Of a stretch of DNA of 64,000 nt, positions 1 through 11,104 are shown piece by piece. Location of the stretch: contig JBAIAA010000888.1 in assembly GCA_037893245.1 (NCBI GenBank), positions 1-64,000 of the forward strand, given 5' to 3'. The stretch is from Crossaster papposus (taxonomy: Eukaryota; Echinodermata; Asteroidea; Velatida; Solasteridae). The notes below the pieces were generated by a model. The model searched no databases, was not told the origin of the DNA, and saw nothing but the letters and a program-made list of their open reading frames with translations. Position 1 is the first letter of the stretch, and each line of letters starts with the position of its first letter. The position numbers and the translations under genes were made by a program.

Positions 1-1050
1 CAATTGTTAACTTTAACCTTAGTTTTCGACGATTCTCCCTCGCTTTTCCGAGGGATCCAATCAGCGACCGAGTTTGAGCCTCATCATGAATTATTCATTA
101 TACACAAATACAGGATATGACTGGGTATGTGTACACAAGACAGTACTCTATTTGCACTGCTGCTTTGTTCGGGCCCCAGAATCTAGACTAGAATTTTAGA
201 TATGGGGAGATTCGAGAGAAGAAACCGGAGCCCGAACAAACCAACATGGGGTGGTAAGGCGGTAGGGTGGTAAGAGGAAGGGGAGCGGAAAAAAAATATG
301 TAAGTAACAGCTGCTGTCCACTCGAGTCTGGGCCCAGATTTATTGAAGTACACATAATGTTACACTTGTACCTACCGGCTACACCTTACCGTTCATCCTT
401 GCCTCAACCAGACTTAACACTGACAGTATCTTATCTTGCGCCCTCACTCGCCGCAGTGCAAATAGTACTCTAATGAGCGACAGTTCGAACCATCTGGCGC
501 AATTGCGACCTTCAAGATATCTTAAACATGCATGTACATTTTCCGTGCACCACGGTGTCAAGGAGCATCAATGACGGGTATATTATTATGGGGTCTCGTG
601 TCGTCACTCCTCGCTTAGACCTCTGTTCTCGCTTTCGGGAACATCTCGATGGACTTGCAGACGCCAAACGAGCACGGGAAGATAGCGCGGAACTGGGAAA
701 TGCGTCCTGAATGAACCTGCAAGACCGCCCCATACCTGTTTATTTAGTTGATAAATTAATATTGCAGATGAGCTTCACAAGTCCGCAAATATGCGCATAA
801 CAAACAAAAAAGAGAAATGCTGCGTGTGGGACTTTTCTCGACGCCGAATTGCATACATACAGCGGCCCGTTTCCTCAAATTTCCCCCTGTGGGTCAATGC
901 TTACCGCAACTGTGTATAGTTAATATCTATTTTATTGTAATTATTGCCATTACCACTTGACTCAGGCACTTTTTCACACACAGCAGATAACAATACAAAG
1001 AAAAGGTTGTTTCATTCTCAGGAAGACCATGTGACGTTAATTTACTATAT
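1..1050. other. No gene seen; left flank
   Basis: I see no convincing coding exon here. The first 50 bases (a T-rich stretch followed by TTTTCGACG) resemble sequence at about 28121-28160, downstream of the first DIRS-like element, so the edge may hold an end of a related element. This is a weak match by eye. Bases 405-472 are a second copy of sequence at 16757-16818. Confidence 0.4.
405..472 (+). repeat. Dispersed repeat, copy 1 (partner at 16757)
   Basis: About 65 bases match 16757-16818 in the same orientation with very few differences. The shared block begins ACCAGACTTAACACTGACAG and ends near CGCAGTGCAAATAGT. No function is inferred. Confidence 0.7.
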
Positions 1051-1130
1051 AGTCCAGGCTAGAGAGCAAGGAACCTTGTTTTTTTATATATACAATGTTT
1101 TTTGATGGTTTCTTATCAATTCGAGGGTGC

Positions 1131-1375
1131 TGATTCCAAATCCGATGAGTGCCAGACGCGAAACCTTGAGCATTTTTCGTAAAACGCGAAAATTCAAAAT
1201 GGCCGCCAAAATGGCCGCCAAATCATGAAAACGCTTATTATATGGCCATTTAAAAGGTTATTTGATGTTTTCTTGTCAAATCGAGGGTGCTGAATCCGAA
1301 TCCGATGAGTGCCAGACGCGAAACCTTGAGCATTTCTCGTAAAACGCGAAAAATTCAAAATGGCCGCCAAAAAAT
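1131..1375 (+). repeat. Left terminal repeat block (two ~150-bp units)
   Basis: Two direct copies of a unit containing GATGAGTGCCAGACGCGAAA, CGTAAAACGCGAAAATTC and AAATGGCCGCC motifs are spaced about 150 bases apart. The complementary form occurs three times at the right end. The start codon of the first reading frame (1305) lies inside the second unit. Confidence 0.85.
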
Positions 1376-2039
1376 ATCAGATATCCAACATGTCAAAACT
1401 CACAGAAGCAAATCCAGCAAGAGCAAGAGCAAGTCCAGCCAGCCACCACCGTCTCCGTCTCCATCCAGTTCGTCCTCAAGTATACCCTGCGGGCAACCTT
1501 CACCACTTGGCAGCGATGATGAATCTCTTCTTCTATCCCTAGAATTAGACGATCAACCCGGCCCATCCACTTCTAGCAACACACCACAGGTCTCCGGCTC
1601 CCACCGTCTACCAGAGACAACATTCAAAGAGGTAAAAGCTTTAGCAGAAACGATCAACATTTTGACCTCTGCTAAAGACTACCTCAATTGACAGATACAA
1701 TCTTTGTCCATACATGTGAAGACCGCCACACCACCTCCATACCTGGAAACCAAGGTAAAGCCACCAAGACCACACCGATCGGTGCAACTCCAGAAATCGT
1801 TCACAGAACGTTGGAGTAAATTGCAGAGCCGTACATCGCTGCTTTTTACAAAAGTCGCACTTGAAGAGTACGAACACCAACTCAACCTGGCGGAGTCGAG
1901 ATACACCGACACAAGACGAGCTGCTCAGGAAAAGCTCGATGAATACCAAGGCCAAGACCACCAAACAGCACAACAGTTGCTGGGTTTCTTCACAAGGCCC
2001 CGACGATCAAGAGGCATCAAGAGGAAACATCCTTACTAA
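1305..2039 (+). pseudogene. Penelope-element ORF1-like, Lys/Ser/Pro-rich, one in-frame stop
   Basis: An open frame starts at ATG 1305 inside the terminal repeat and reads to a TGA at 1689-1691, then continues in the same frame to 2039, about 245 codons in all. The N-terminal half is basic and low-complexity: a KSSKSKSKSSQ tract, then Pro/Ser runs and an acidic patch (DDESLL). The second half is richer in charged helix-forming residues (KLQSRTSLLFTKVALEEYEH). I recognise no domain. Position upstream of the reverse transcriptase and basic composition suggest a nucleic-acid-binding ORF1-type protein. That is inference. The TGA could be a mutation or, less likely, a recoded stop. Confidence 0.5.
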
Positions 2040-2159
2040 GAATCTCTTCAACCACAATAAACCAAACGGTCTTTTTCAAGACCACCACAACTTCTCAAAA
2101 GAGATAAACCGTTTTTCTTGTTTACATTGTGCCCCATTTAATTTCCACACAGGAAAACA

Positions 2160-4186
2160 ATGGCAAGAAGAAACCTAAATAAAGAAAGAAAGAGATCCCT
2201 TAGCCAACAAAAATCAAACCTTTTCTCTGGCAAATGCAAAAGCAAAAAAGCCAAATCCAATCAACAACAACAACAATTATTAGCAGAACAATGCGAATCA
2301 TTTATAACCAACCTATCCAAAGCAACATTATCGCATACCGAGAAAATTGCTTTAGGAAAAGGCCTCAACTTCGTTCCCACTCCTGCTATAAACCACACCG
2401 AACATCACTCGTGAGTGAAATAAAGACATTCAATCGAAAACTTCGAGTTGCTTTCCTAATGCGTAACAAACGCTCTAAAAAACATCCTTTTAAACCACCA
2501 TCAAACTGGTTTCCAATATCCACACCTAGCGCAACGCTAGAAGAATACCTGGAAGCCACTAAATTCGAACTGGCCCACATAAGGCTAAGAAAACAAGAAA
2601 GGAACTTGACAAAACAAGAACAATCCGCCATACGCAACCTCAAAAACAACCCCGATATCGTAGTCAAACCATATGACAAAGGTAGAGGCATATGTATAAT
2701 GAACCACACAGACTATCTACAAGTGGGTTACCGCCATCTTGAGTCCCATCATTACACGCAGCTGGACCAGGATATTACCCATGAAACCACAACTATGGTT
2801 CACAACACACTGATACAAATGAGAAACAACGGTCACATCGACAACAATATTCTGAAATACCTCGACCCACTTCAACAGAAGTGCCAATGTCCAACAATGT
2901 ATTTTCTCCCAAAAATACACAAAACTCCACCACAAGGAGAACCATTTGTTGGACGACCAATCATAAGCGGCTGCACAAGTCCTACAGCCAAAATTTCAGA
3001 ATACATAGACTATTTTCTCCTTCCAATTGTAACCGCGCAATCCACATATGTCCGCGACACCGCAGACATTTTGCGCAGACTAGAAGGGAAAACATTCTCA
3101 CAAAAAGCTCTAATCGCTAGCATAGACGTTGTTTCCATGTACACAAATGTCCGACAAGCGGAAGCAATCGATTGTGTTTGCAATGCCCTAGAAAATACCA
3201 ATCACAACTATACCATCACAAAGCCACCATCAACATATATCCAAAAACTTCTGGAACTCATCCTCGGTCGCAACTGCTTCCAATTCGGAAACAAGTTCTT
3301 TCTCCAGAAAATTGGTTGTGCAATGGGCTCCACATCGAGCCCTGAAATATGTGATATCACCCTACACGAATTCGAGAAGAAAATAACCCATAAAGCGGAT
3401 AATATCCTAACATGGTGGCGCTATAGAGACGACATACTGGTCATCTACAATGGTACTCTGGACGAATTCAAAAATCTCGTCACAGAAATGAACAAGATGC
3501 ACCCAACGTTAAAGTTCACATACGAAGCCTCTGAATCATCTATCAACTACCTTGACTTAACCATCTTCAAATGAGATCGTTTTCGAAAAACAGGAATCCT
3601 AGACACAAAAGTCTATATAAAACCAACGGAAACCTTCCAATATCTCCACAAAACATCATCCCACCCACCCCACGTTTTCAAAGCGTTCATTTACGGAGAA
3701 ACACTCCGATACGCTAGAAACACCAACAACAAGGATGATTACAAAAACAAAGTCAAATCTTTCTCAGAGAAACTAGCCACCAGAGGTTACAACCTCACGG
3801 AAATTGAAAAAACAACAACCAAAGTATCGCATTCCGATAGAACCAGATTGATACACGGAACCGTAGTGTAAGACAAATCCAAACAAATTCCATTTGTCTT
3901 CTCCACTACGTACAACCCAGCCATCAACCACCGTGACTTACATCAAGCAGTTAACAAACATTGGAACTTGATCCAAGGAAATGAAATACTCTCGGAAATA
4001 TTTCCTAAACCCCCGTTCATTGCCTTCCGAAAAGCCAAAAACATCCGGGAAAAACTAATACGAGCCAAATTACCACAAATGCTCAAACCATTCCCACCCA
4101 ACTCCGGCTTTGAAGAACTTATTGAACATGATCAAACCCTCAACATACTGCTCTCTTTACTAGAGGAACAACACGGAACCAACTAA
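2160..4186 (+). pseudogene. Penelope-like reverse transcriptase, frameshifted, two in-frame stops
   Basis: The frame opens at ATG 2160 with a basic N-terminus and contains the Penelope-type motif KGLNFVPTP near 2361-2388. A one-base shift at about 2390-2414 moves the coding frame to that of the long downstream ORF. This encodes the usual Penelope RT blocks: KPYDKGRG, FLPKIHK, GRPIISGCTSPT, the IASIDVVSMYTN block, GCAMGSTSSPEICD and the catalytic YRDD at about 3421-3432. An in-frame TGA at 3572-3574 and a TAA at 3869-3871 interrupt the C-terminal part, which otherwise reads on to 4186 through an FPKPPFIAFRKAKNIRE block typical of the family. The usual C-terminal Cys/His block and GIY-YIG nuclease are absent, so this is either an endonuclease-minus lineage or a 3'-deleted copy. 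Confidence 0.85.
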
Positions 4187-4570
4187 AAGTACATGGCTTT
4201 GTTCCAAACATTTCCAATTCACGATCACTGATTGGACCACACCAAACCCACACACCTTGCGAGTTAGAACCGATTCCTTACCATGGAATCACCTACCTGC
4301 AACTGACGAGTGTCATAACAGTAAAGACACGAAAGCACTGCTATTGCTAACACAAGAGAATTTGCGATTACAATTCTCCCCTCGAACCCCAAATAAAATC
4401 ACATTTGATTTATCTTATACCAACTACGGTCATCTAGTCTTTCGTGTTCGCCCACTCCATTTATTTCGGACATAACGGGCCTAGACTGATTCGTGCTTAA
4501 TTAAGCCATACAAGTCACAGAGAGAGAAATGTCACTGGATGGGAAAGCGCCATCATTCTCTTAAACCACA

Positions 4571-4786
4571 TCCACAATCCGTTTTTCAGTTTCCGAAAAA
4601 GAGCGCTAGAGGAAAAACGGGTTAGGGTTATATATAGAAAAGATAGAAGGGACAGCTGAGAGGCCCATAATCCAAATTTGAGGGTAAATTTGTTTTGGGT
4701 AAGCGAGAAAAATGAGTATTTAGTCAAAGTTTGTTAACTACACGAAGACAAAGGAATGTCCACAGTACGTATGTAAGGTAAAGCTT
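4571..4786 (-). repeat. Dispersed ~215-bp repeat in the element's 3' region (partner at 48514)
   Basis: This block is the reverse complement of 48514-48722 with small differences. Both contain a TATATATA box next to AACCCTAACCCG, the GCGCTCTTTTTCGGAAACTG stretch and CCTTTGTCTTCGTGTAG. It lies between the reverse transcriptase and the right terminal repeats. It may be a 3' UTR or promoter segment of the Penelope family, or an independent repeat. Confidence 0.8.
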
Positions 4787-4911
4787 ATGGGTGAGCGTGT
4801 GTGTGAGTGTTTGTATAATTGTTTGCGGGTGATAATTGCACATTTAGAAAAAAACCTCTGAGGTCTGAAATCGTGCTCATTAATGGTTTTATTAAATGTG
4901 TAATTAAATTT

Positions 4912-5345
4912 ATTTGGCGGCCATATTGGCGGCCATTTTGAATTTTCGCGTTTTACGAAAAATGCTCAAGGTTTCGCGTCTGGCACTCATCGGATTCGGA
5001 TTCAGCACCCTTGATTTGACAAGAAAATATCAAATAACCTTTTAAATGGCCATATAATAAGCGTTTTCATGATTCGGCGGCCATTTTGGCGGCCATTTTG
5101 ATTTTTTTCACGTTTTACGAAAAATGCTCAAGGTTTCGCGTCTGGCACTCCTCGGATTCGTATTCAGCACCCTCAATTTGACAAGAAAACATCAAATAAC
5201 CTTTTTAATAGCCATATAATAAGCGTTTTCATGATTTGGCGCCCATTTTGGTGGCCATTTTGAATTTTCGCGTTTTACGAAAAATGCTCAAGGTTTCGCG
5301 TCTGGCACTCATCGGATTTGGATTCAGCACCCTCGAATTGACAAG
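4912..5345 (-). repeat. Right terminal repeat block (three ~150-bp units, inverted)
   Basis: Three units are complementary to the two at the left end, each with GGCGGCCATTTTG, CGTTTTACGAAAAATGCTC, TTTCGCGTCTGGCACTC and CAGCACCCT. Similarity continues outward through TTGTATATATAAAAAAAC, matching 1079-1102 on the other arm. Confidence 0.85.
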
Positions 5346-5417
5346 AATCACTCAAAAAACATTGTATATATAAAAAAACATGGTTCAGTCCCTTTCCTAT
5401 GGGGCCTAGCCTGGACT

Positions 5418-6004
5418 AATAGGGATACAGGGCTACTGGCCCCCACAATGTCCGTGTATGTTTGATTGGATTCATCTATACGTTGAAAACGGGCAGTTTT
5501 GCAGAACAGCTGCACCGACGGACAGTTGCTGACCCGTTTACACGCAATTTTCGCCGAGCTTAGCGGCGACCGTGGAAACAACAACATAGCTTTTCACCAT
5601 GGAAACGGTTCTTAGGATCTGTGAAGAAAAAATGTGACTTCAATCAATCATTAAACGTCATTTAGGAAACAGAAAGCAAAATAAAGAACACTTCGTAAAA
5701 AACAAATCGTGTATAATTTAGGCCGAACTGGTTATGGCAACTACTTTACGTGCCGCTATCTCTTCTTTTTTATTAACAATTCTTTTGAGGTCTTTAGGCA
5801 AAAGTTCCAATCCCAATTATAAGACTTCTAAGAAGTGAAAAGAGATGACCACAACAATACAAAATAGACAAGGATTGGCCGAAACTTGTTTATGTTATTA
5901 AGGATGTCATGCTGGTACAACAAAAAAATACCATTTAAACATTTTAGGAAATATCCTTTAATCCATAGTTTGTGTTTTTTGGGTTGTTTTTTTTTGTTTT
6001 TTTT
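5418..6004. other. No gene seen
   Basis: AT-rich sequence between the Penelope element and the satellite array, with a T-run near 5985-6010. No exon, RNA gene or terminal repeat was recognised. Confidence 0.4.
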
Positions 6005-6384
6005 CTTTTTGCAGAGGCTCGTCCACTAATCTTAATCGGTTAGTTACATATCTAACACGCGTGGCCCGACCACTGCAGAACTTCTTTTGTCACTCATGCA
6101 GAGGTCCGCCCTTTGAACTTAATCAGTTACATTCAATTGTAACACGCGGGGCCTATCCACTGCGGAACTTCTATTGTCTCTCATGCAGAAGACCATCATC
6201 TGATCTTAATCGGTTAAATTCAAAATTTAACCCGCGGGGCCCGTCCACTGCGGAACTTTTAACGTCTCCCATGCAGAGGCCCATTCTTTAATCTTAATCA
6301 GATACATTGAAATTTAACACGCAGGGCCTAATCACTGCAGACTTCTATTTGCCTCAAATGCAGAGGCCCGTCCTCTGATCTTAA

Positions 6385-6810
6385 CCCTAACACTACCTAA
6401 TACTGCTTTTTACTACTGCAGTAACCTGTGTGCAATGCCTGTAGTAAATTTTAGTATTTGTTACTACACCATATGCCCTCGTAGTACTTTCTAGCATTGG
6501 GTCTCTCAGCTTGCTGGGAGTGCATGGCCCATGTATGCTGCGTAGGGTGTTCTAAACTCTACAGCAAAAAGTGTCACTTGGGACACAACAATGGGTCAAG
6601 GCTGGACTACTGCATGTTTTGCCAGGTAAGTATTACTGACCTGTATTGCCACTATTAGTATTTTGTAGTTGGCAGTATCTGTACTCTGTCAGTACACACT
6701 CAATCATCAGTCACGGTGAAACCTTAAAGAAAGGAACAGAGCTACAAAATACTAAGTAGTATTCTGTAGTACGCATTCTTTAGCCCAAAGTAAGGCCTAT
6801 GGGGTTAGGG
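6385..6810. mobile_element. piggyBac-type non-autonomous element, TTAA duplication
   Basis: The element starts CCCTAAC and ends GTTAGGG, and is flanked by TTAA at 6381-6384 and 6811-6814. Removing it with one TTAA restores a normal satellite unit (GATCTTAATCAGT). The TTAA target and CCC..GGG ends are hallmarks of piggyBac-superfamily elements. There is no transposase, but an exon-like segment lies inside (see 6524-6625). Another element with the same CCCTAAC ends is at 51773-51854. Confidence 0.85.
6524..6625 (+). other. Exon-like 34-codon ORF ending at a consensus splice donor
   Basis: An ATG at 6524 opens 34 codons that run directly into CAG|GTAAGT at 6623-6631, a near-perfect splice donor. 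The peptide is cysteine- and histidine-rich (CCVGCSKLYSKKCHLGH, then YCMFC), as in a small zinc-binding fold. It may be a residual first exon of the parent transposase or an exon carried by the element. No family is recognised and chance is possible. Confidence 0.3.
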
Positions 6811-7763
6811 TTAATCAGTAAAATTCAAATTTAACACGCAGGGCCTATCCACTGCGGAACTTCCATTTGTATCAAATGCAGAGGCCCGTCCTCTGGTCTT
6901 AATCAGTTAAATTTAAAATTTAAACCGCAGGGCCTATGCACTGCGAAACTTCTTTTGTCTCATGATCTTAATCAGTTAAATTCAAAATTTTACACGCAGG
7001 GCCTATCCACTGCGAAACTTCTTATGTCTCTCATGCAAGGGCCCGTCCTATGATCTTAATAAGTTACATTCAAATTTAAAACGCAGGGCCTTTCTACTGC
7101 AGAACTTCCATTTGTATCAAATGCAGAGGCCCGTCCTCTGGTCTTAATCAGTTAAATTTAAAATTTAACCCGCAGGGCCTATCCACTGCGAAACTTCTTA
7201 TGTCTCTCGTGCAAGGGCCCGTCCTATGATCTTAATAAGTTACATTCAAATTTAAAACACAGGGCCTATCTACTGCAGAACTTCCATTTGTATCAAATGC
7301 AGAGGCCCGTCCTCTGGTCTTAATCAGTTAAATTTAAAATTTAACCCGCAGGGCCTATCCACTGCGAAACTTCTTTTGTCTCTCATGATCTTAATCAGTT
7401 AAATTCAAAATTTAACACGCAGGGCCTACCCACTGCGAAACTTCTTATGTCTCTCGTGCAAGGGCCCGTCCTATGATCTTAATAAGTTACATTCAAATTT
7501 AAAACGCAGGGCCTATCTACTGCAGAACTTCTTTTGTCTCTCATATAAGGTCAACCCTCTGATCGTAATCAGATACATTCGAATTTAACACGCAGGATCT
7601 AACTACTGCGGAACTTCCTTAGCCTGTCATGCAAAGGCCCACCCTCTGATCTTAATCAGATACATTCGAATCTAACACGCAGGGCCTATCCACTGCGGCA
7701 ACTACTTTTGTCTCTCAAGCAGAGGCCCGTCCTCTGATTTTAACCAGCTACATGGAAACTTAA

Positions 7764-8122
7764 GGGTAGGATACATCATTTACTCCGAAATATTAAGAAA
7801 TATCTTAAAGTCTGAAAGTAAATAAAGATTCTAGGCATCCAGCAAAATGATTGCGCTAGATATCCCGAAATTATTCTGAAAATTAAAATTCTATAAAGAA
7901 AAATATGCGACCGCCGGATGGCGATCGCGAAACAACACAAATAACATAAGAATAACCGCCCAACGCCGGTTGAAAACAAACGCTGTATTCCGTGCTTTTC
8001 TCTGCATTTATGACTGTAAAACTTCGAACAGGCCAGTTAAATTATATTTACTATAAAATACAACCGTCTAAAATTCGCCCATTCATGATAATTTAAGCAT
8101 ATAACCATGGTGTATACTACCC
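7764..8122 (-). mobile_element. TTAA-flanked MITE with palindromic core, copy 1
   Basis: Flanked by TTAA at 7760-7763 and 8123-8126, with ends GGGTAGGATACA and TGTATACTACCC. It carries a GCGATCGC-containing hairpin near the middle, and is the reverse orientation of the copies at 10437-10814 and 50192-50560. It sits inside the satellite array. No transposase is present. Confidence 0.85.
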
Positions 8123-8740
8123 TTAACACGCAGGGCCTAATCCACTGCGGAACTTCTAATTGTCTCAAACGCAGAGGCCCGACCTCTGACCTTATTCAGT
8201 TACATTCAAATATAACACGCAGGGCCCTTCCACGCGGAATTGTTATTGTCTCTCACGCGGAGGCCCCAACTCTGATCTAAAAATAAACATGTTAGATTAA
8301 AAATTCAACACACAACGCCTGTCCACTGCGTAACTCCTATTTTCTCTTATATCCTCGGATGATAGGCCTATCTATGTAAGATAAACATTTATCACCCAGG
8401 GCCCGTCCCCTGCGTAACTGTTATTCTCTCTTAAACTCTGATCTTAACAAAGCTATATTTAAATTCAACACGCAGGGCCTGTCCACTGCGAAATTTATAT
8501 TCTCTCTTATCCTATTATCTTAACATTGTTAGATTTAAGTTCAACACACAGCGCCTGTGCACTGCCTAACTTATATTCTCTCTTATCGTCTGATCTTGAC
8601 AATGTCAGACTCAAATTCAACACACAAGGCGCGTCTGCTGCGCAACTTAGCCTATAACTATCTCTCATCCACTGAACTTAACTACACTAGATTAAAATCC
8701 AAAACGCAGGGCCCGTCCGCTGCTTAACTTATTATAATAA

Positions 8741-8888
8741 TAATACTAATATCTTGGATTTATATAGCGCTTTTCACGCCCGAAGGGCAACTCAAAGCGC
8801 GTCCAACATTATTACCCCTGATCACTGGGCAATTTTCAATCCTTAAACCCTCTCGACTCCCTGGGGAGTATACAGCCTGTGCTGCAAT
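8741..8888 (-). mobile_element. tRNA-derived SINE, 3' part (split by a hAT-type element)
   Basis: This is the tail half of a SINE on the minus strand. In that orientation it contains a GCGCTATATAAATCCAAG block followed by a TAA-rich tail at about 8736-8755. Its other half is at 11927-12133, and the break is marked by the hAT-type element and its 8-base duplication. Confidence 0.75.
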
Positions 8889-10436
8889 CATGGGCGTCAA
8901 TCCTGAGGGGGAAAGGGGGACACGTCCCCCCCCCCCCCCCCCCCCCCCCATATTTTGAAGGGTGGGGGACACAATATCAAATGTCCCCCCCATGTTTTTG
9001 AACTCGTGTATCTCATAATAGGGCAATATGTACTGTAGCGGAAACTGTCAAGAATAGCGGAGCGGTGGCGTAAGTGTGACGGATTTACACGGAGTCCATC
9101 CAAGTCCAAAACGGCTGCGGAGCCAACAGACATTAACGCGCTACTGCGGGTTTGGCCGCCCTGTGCAGGCGTACTGTATGTGCGCGCGCGAACTCGATCT
9201 TTACGTAGTTCGTACGTGTACGTGTACATGTACATGTATGTACGTGAACACATACTGTTCGCGTGAAAACAGGCGTTATCTCGTCCAGACGTAATCTTAC
9301 TTTTGTCCTAAATTGTTGATTCTGTAACCATGGAGGAATAAGAAGGATAGCCCCTGAAATCGATAATTCAGTAAATGATGTTTTGCAGCCATATTCATAC
9401 TGTATCATGTAGGCTGTGTGTGGACTTCGGTTGTGGTTGAAATCTGTGTTTTTGGTAAAGTTGTAGCCTAGTTTGAGAAAGTTTTGTGTTTACAAAAGTT
9501 CAGTGAAGTGCGTGTGCCATTGGCTGTGCTTGATCGATCGTGTTCAAATTAACTCTAGCGAACCTTCGCAAAGCTGACAATCAATCAAATCGCAGTATAA
9601 TTTAAGTATTAACTAATATCTACCGTACCACTTGGGGGCGCACTTTTAGGGCTTTTTTAATCTCTGGGTTCGGATTTGTCTTCGTCTTGGGATCAAGGGG
9701 ATTTTAGGATACTGCGAGAACTCCAGCCACATTCTGGTGCCTGTTGTGCTTCAGAAACATTCAATCAGTTGATATGAACCTATACAAAAGTCGGATATTT
9801 CTATTTCCTTCATTTGTATTTACTTCTCAGTGATTCCGAAGTCGCAGGCGAACCGAAGCCGAAGACGCCAAGCAAAGGTTTAAGTACGCGTAGCAGACGA
9901 CCAAATGCGCGGCGCAAGAGATCTTTGCCCGAACATTTCACTTGCATTTTAATAGTGGTTGTTCATTCATTTTACAATAACTGAACATTTTATTCTTCAC
10001 TTCCATCACACTCGGAAACAATAACAAATAACTTCGTGGAAATTCTACTGTTATCAGTTGGCCGTCAATCAAAGTTCAAAGACTTGGGATTTATTATTTG
10101 AATTAATTCGACGGTGGAATAAAACAAATACCGGCACCTCCGATTGAATCTGGGCTTAATACTTTCAAGATACTTCATAAATACTTTTCAAGATACTTCT
10201 CCGGAACCTATTTGAAAAAGTAAACGGATAAAACCTTATCTCATTAATTTTACAGGACACCGACAAAAATGCAGATGGGAATTATTCCAGGTTTTCTTGT
10301 GTTTCTAAACTACATTCAAAATCCTTTGCACCATTTCATTTGCGGAAATAGTTTTCTAATAGTTTCCAGGGATAACATTTTTTTCGAATTATTTTCACCA
10401 GAAAAGTAAGAATTAAAATTACCAAGCTAGTATTAA

Positions 10437-10814
10437 AGGTAGTTTACACCATTGGTAATTGCTTGAATTATCACGAATGGGTAGATTTGGGGGTTGTATT
10501 TCATAGTAAATATCGTTTAACTGACTTTTCCGAAGTTTTACAATCATGGATGCCGAGAAAAGCACAAAAAACAGCGTTTGTTTTCAACCGGGGTCGAGCC
10601 GTTATTCTTATGTTATATTTGTTTTTTCGCGATCGCCGTCTGGCGATCGCGATTTTTTCTTTATAAAATTCATTTGTTTGTAATAATTACAGGATATCTA
10701 GCGCAATCCTTTTGCTGAATGCCTAGAATCATTATTTACTTTCAATTGAGTAAGATATTTCTTAATAATTAGGTAGTAAATATTTTCGATATCTGCAAAT
10801 GGTGTATCCTACCT
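10437..10814 (+). mobile_element. TTAA-flanked MITE with palindromic core, copy 2
   Basis: Flanked by TTAA at 10433-10436 and 10815-10818. The ends are AGGTAGTTTACACCATT and AATGGTGTATCCTACCT. The core has an inverted GCGATCGC pair. It is closely similar along its length to 50192-50560 and, inverted, to 7764-8122. Confidence 0.85.
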
Positions 10815-11104
10815 TTAAATGCACTTTAATTCCTAAACAAATTATCCATGTTTAAATTTTCGACTTGACAATTTGTTATCGAGTAAATAGGTATGTGTTA
10901 GAGTCAGGGGACCACTGCGCCCCGATGTAAACCACAGGGTTTTCTCGAGAACGGTAAAACATGAGGTTGGTTTCCTTTCAACCAGACATTTGAAATAGGA
11001 TAAGTAAACAATCCAAAAAATGAGATTTTCGAGGATTCCAAGAGTAGGCTACCCCTTTAGGTCTTCGCAGGAAGACGTTCGCCGTCTGGGCTTGTCATAA
11101 TTAT

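Larger units (their letters stand above)
1051..5417 (+). mobile_element. Decayed Penelope-like retroelement in composite inverted repeats
   Basis: The outer ends carry a perfect 12-base inverted repeat, AGTCCAGGCTAG at 1051-1062 and its complement at 5406-5417. Inside this lie inverted blocks built from about 150-bp units, two at the left and three at the right, and between them two reading-frame regions (1305-2039 and 2160-4186). The second encodes a Penelope-type reverse transcriptase. Penelope elements are known for LTR-like repeats in tandem or inverted arrangement, which fits. I could not find a convincing target-site duplication outside the 12-base repeats. The element is broken by a frameshift and in-frame stops. 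No GIY-YIG endonuclease follows the reverse transcriptase. It could instead be a DNA element that captured a Penelope copy. Confidence 0.75.
6005..8740. repeat. ~87-bp satellite array, about 23 units
   Basis: Units recur every 85-90 bases, each with a CGCAGGGCCTATCCACTGCG core, AACTTCTTTTGTCTCTCATGC, GAGGCCCGTCCTCTGATCTT and an AATCAGTTACATTCAAATTT spacer. Cores are visible at about 6058, 6146, 6233, 6320, 6836, 6926, 6995, 7083, 7170, 7257, 7346, 7418, 7506, 7592, 7678, 8128, 8217, 8312, 8397, 8472, 8548, 8626 and 8705. Units 6995-7500 are most alike, and divergence grows toward the right end. Two TTAA-flanked elements interrupt the array. A further degenerate unit follows at about 12135-12235, beyond the SINE. 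Confidence 0.9.

Noticed and set aside
4620-4640. Telomere-like GGGTTAGGGTT
   Set aside because: A single short occurrence within a dispersed repeat; no (TTAGGG)n array.
6061-6291. 76-codon ORF in the satellite
   Set aside because: It reads through satellite units and is not kept open in neighbouring units.
7776-7979. Similar small ORFs in the MITE copies (also 50302-50583)
   Set aside because: They look alike only because the DNA is the same MITE; frames are not conserved in length and contain the palindromic core.
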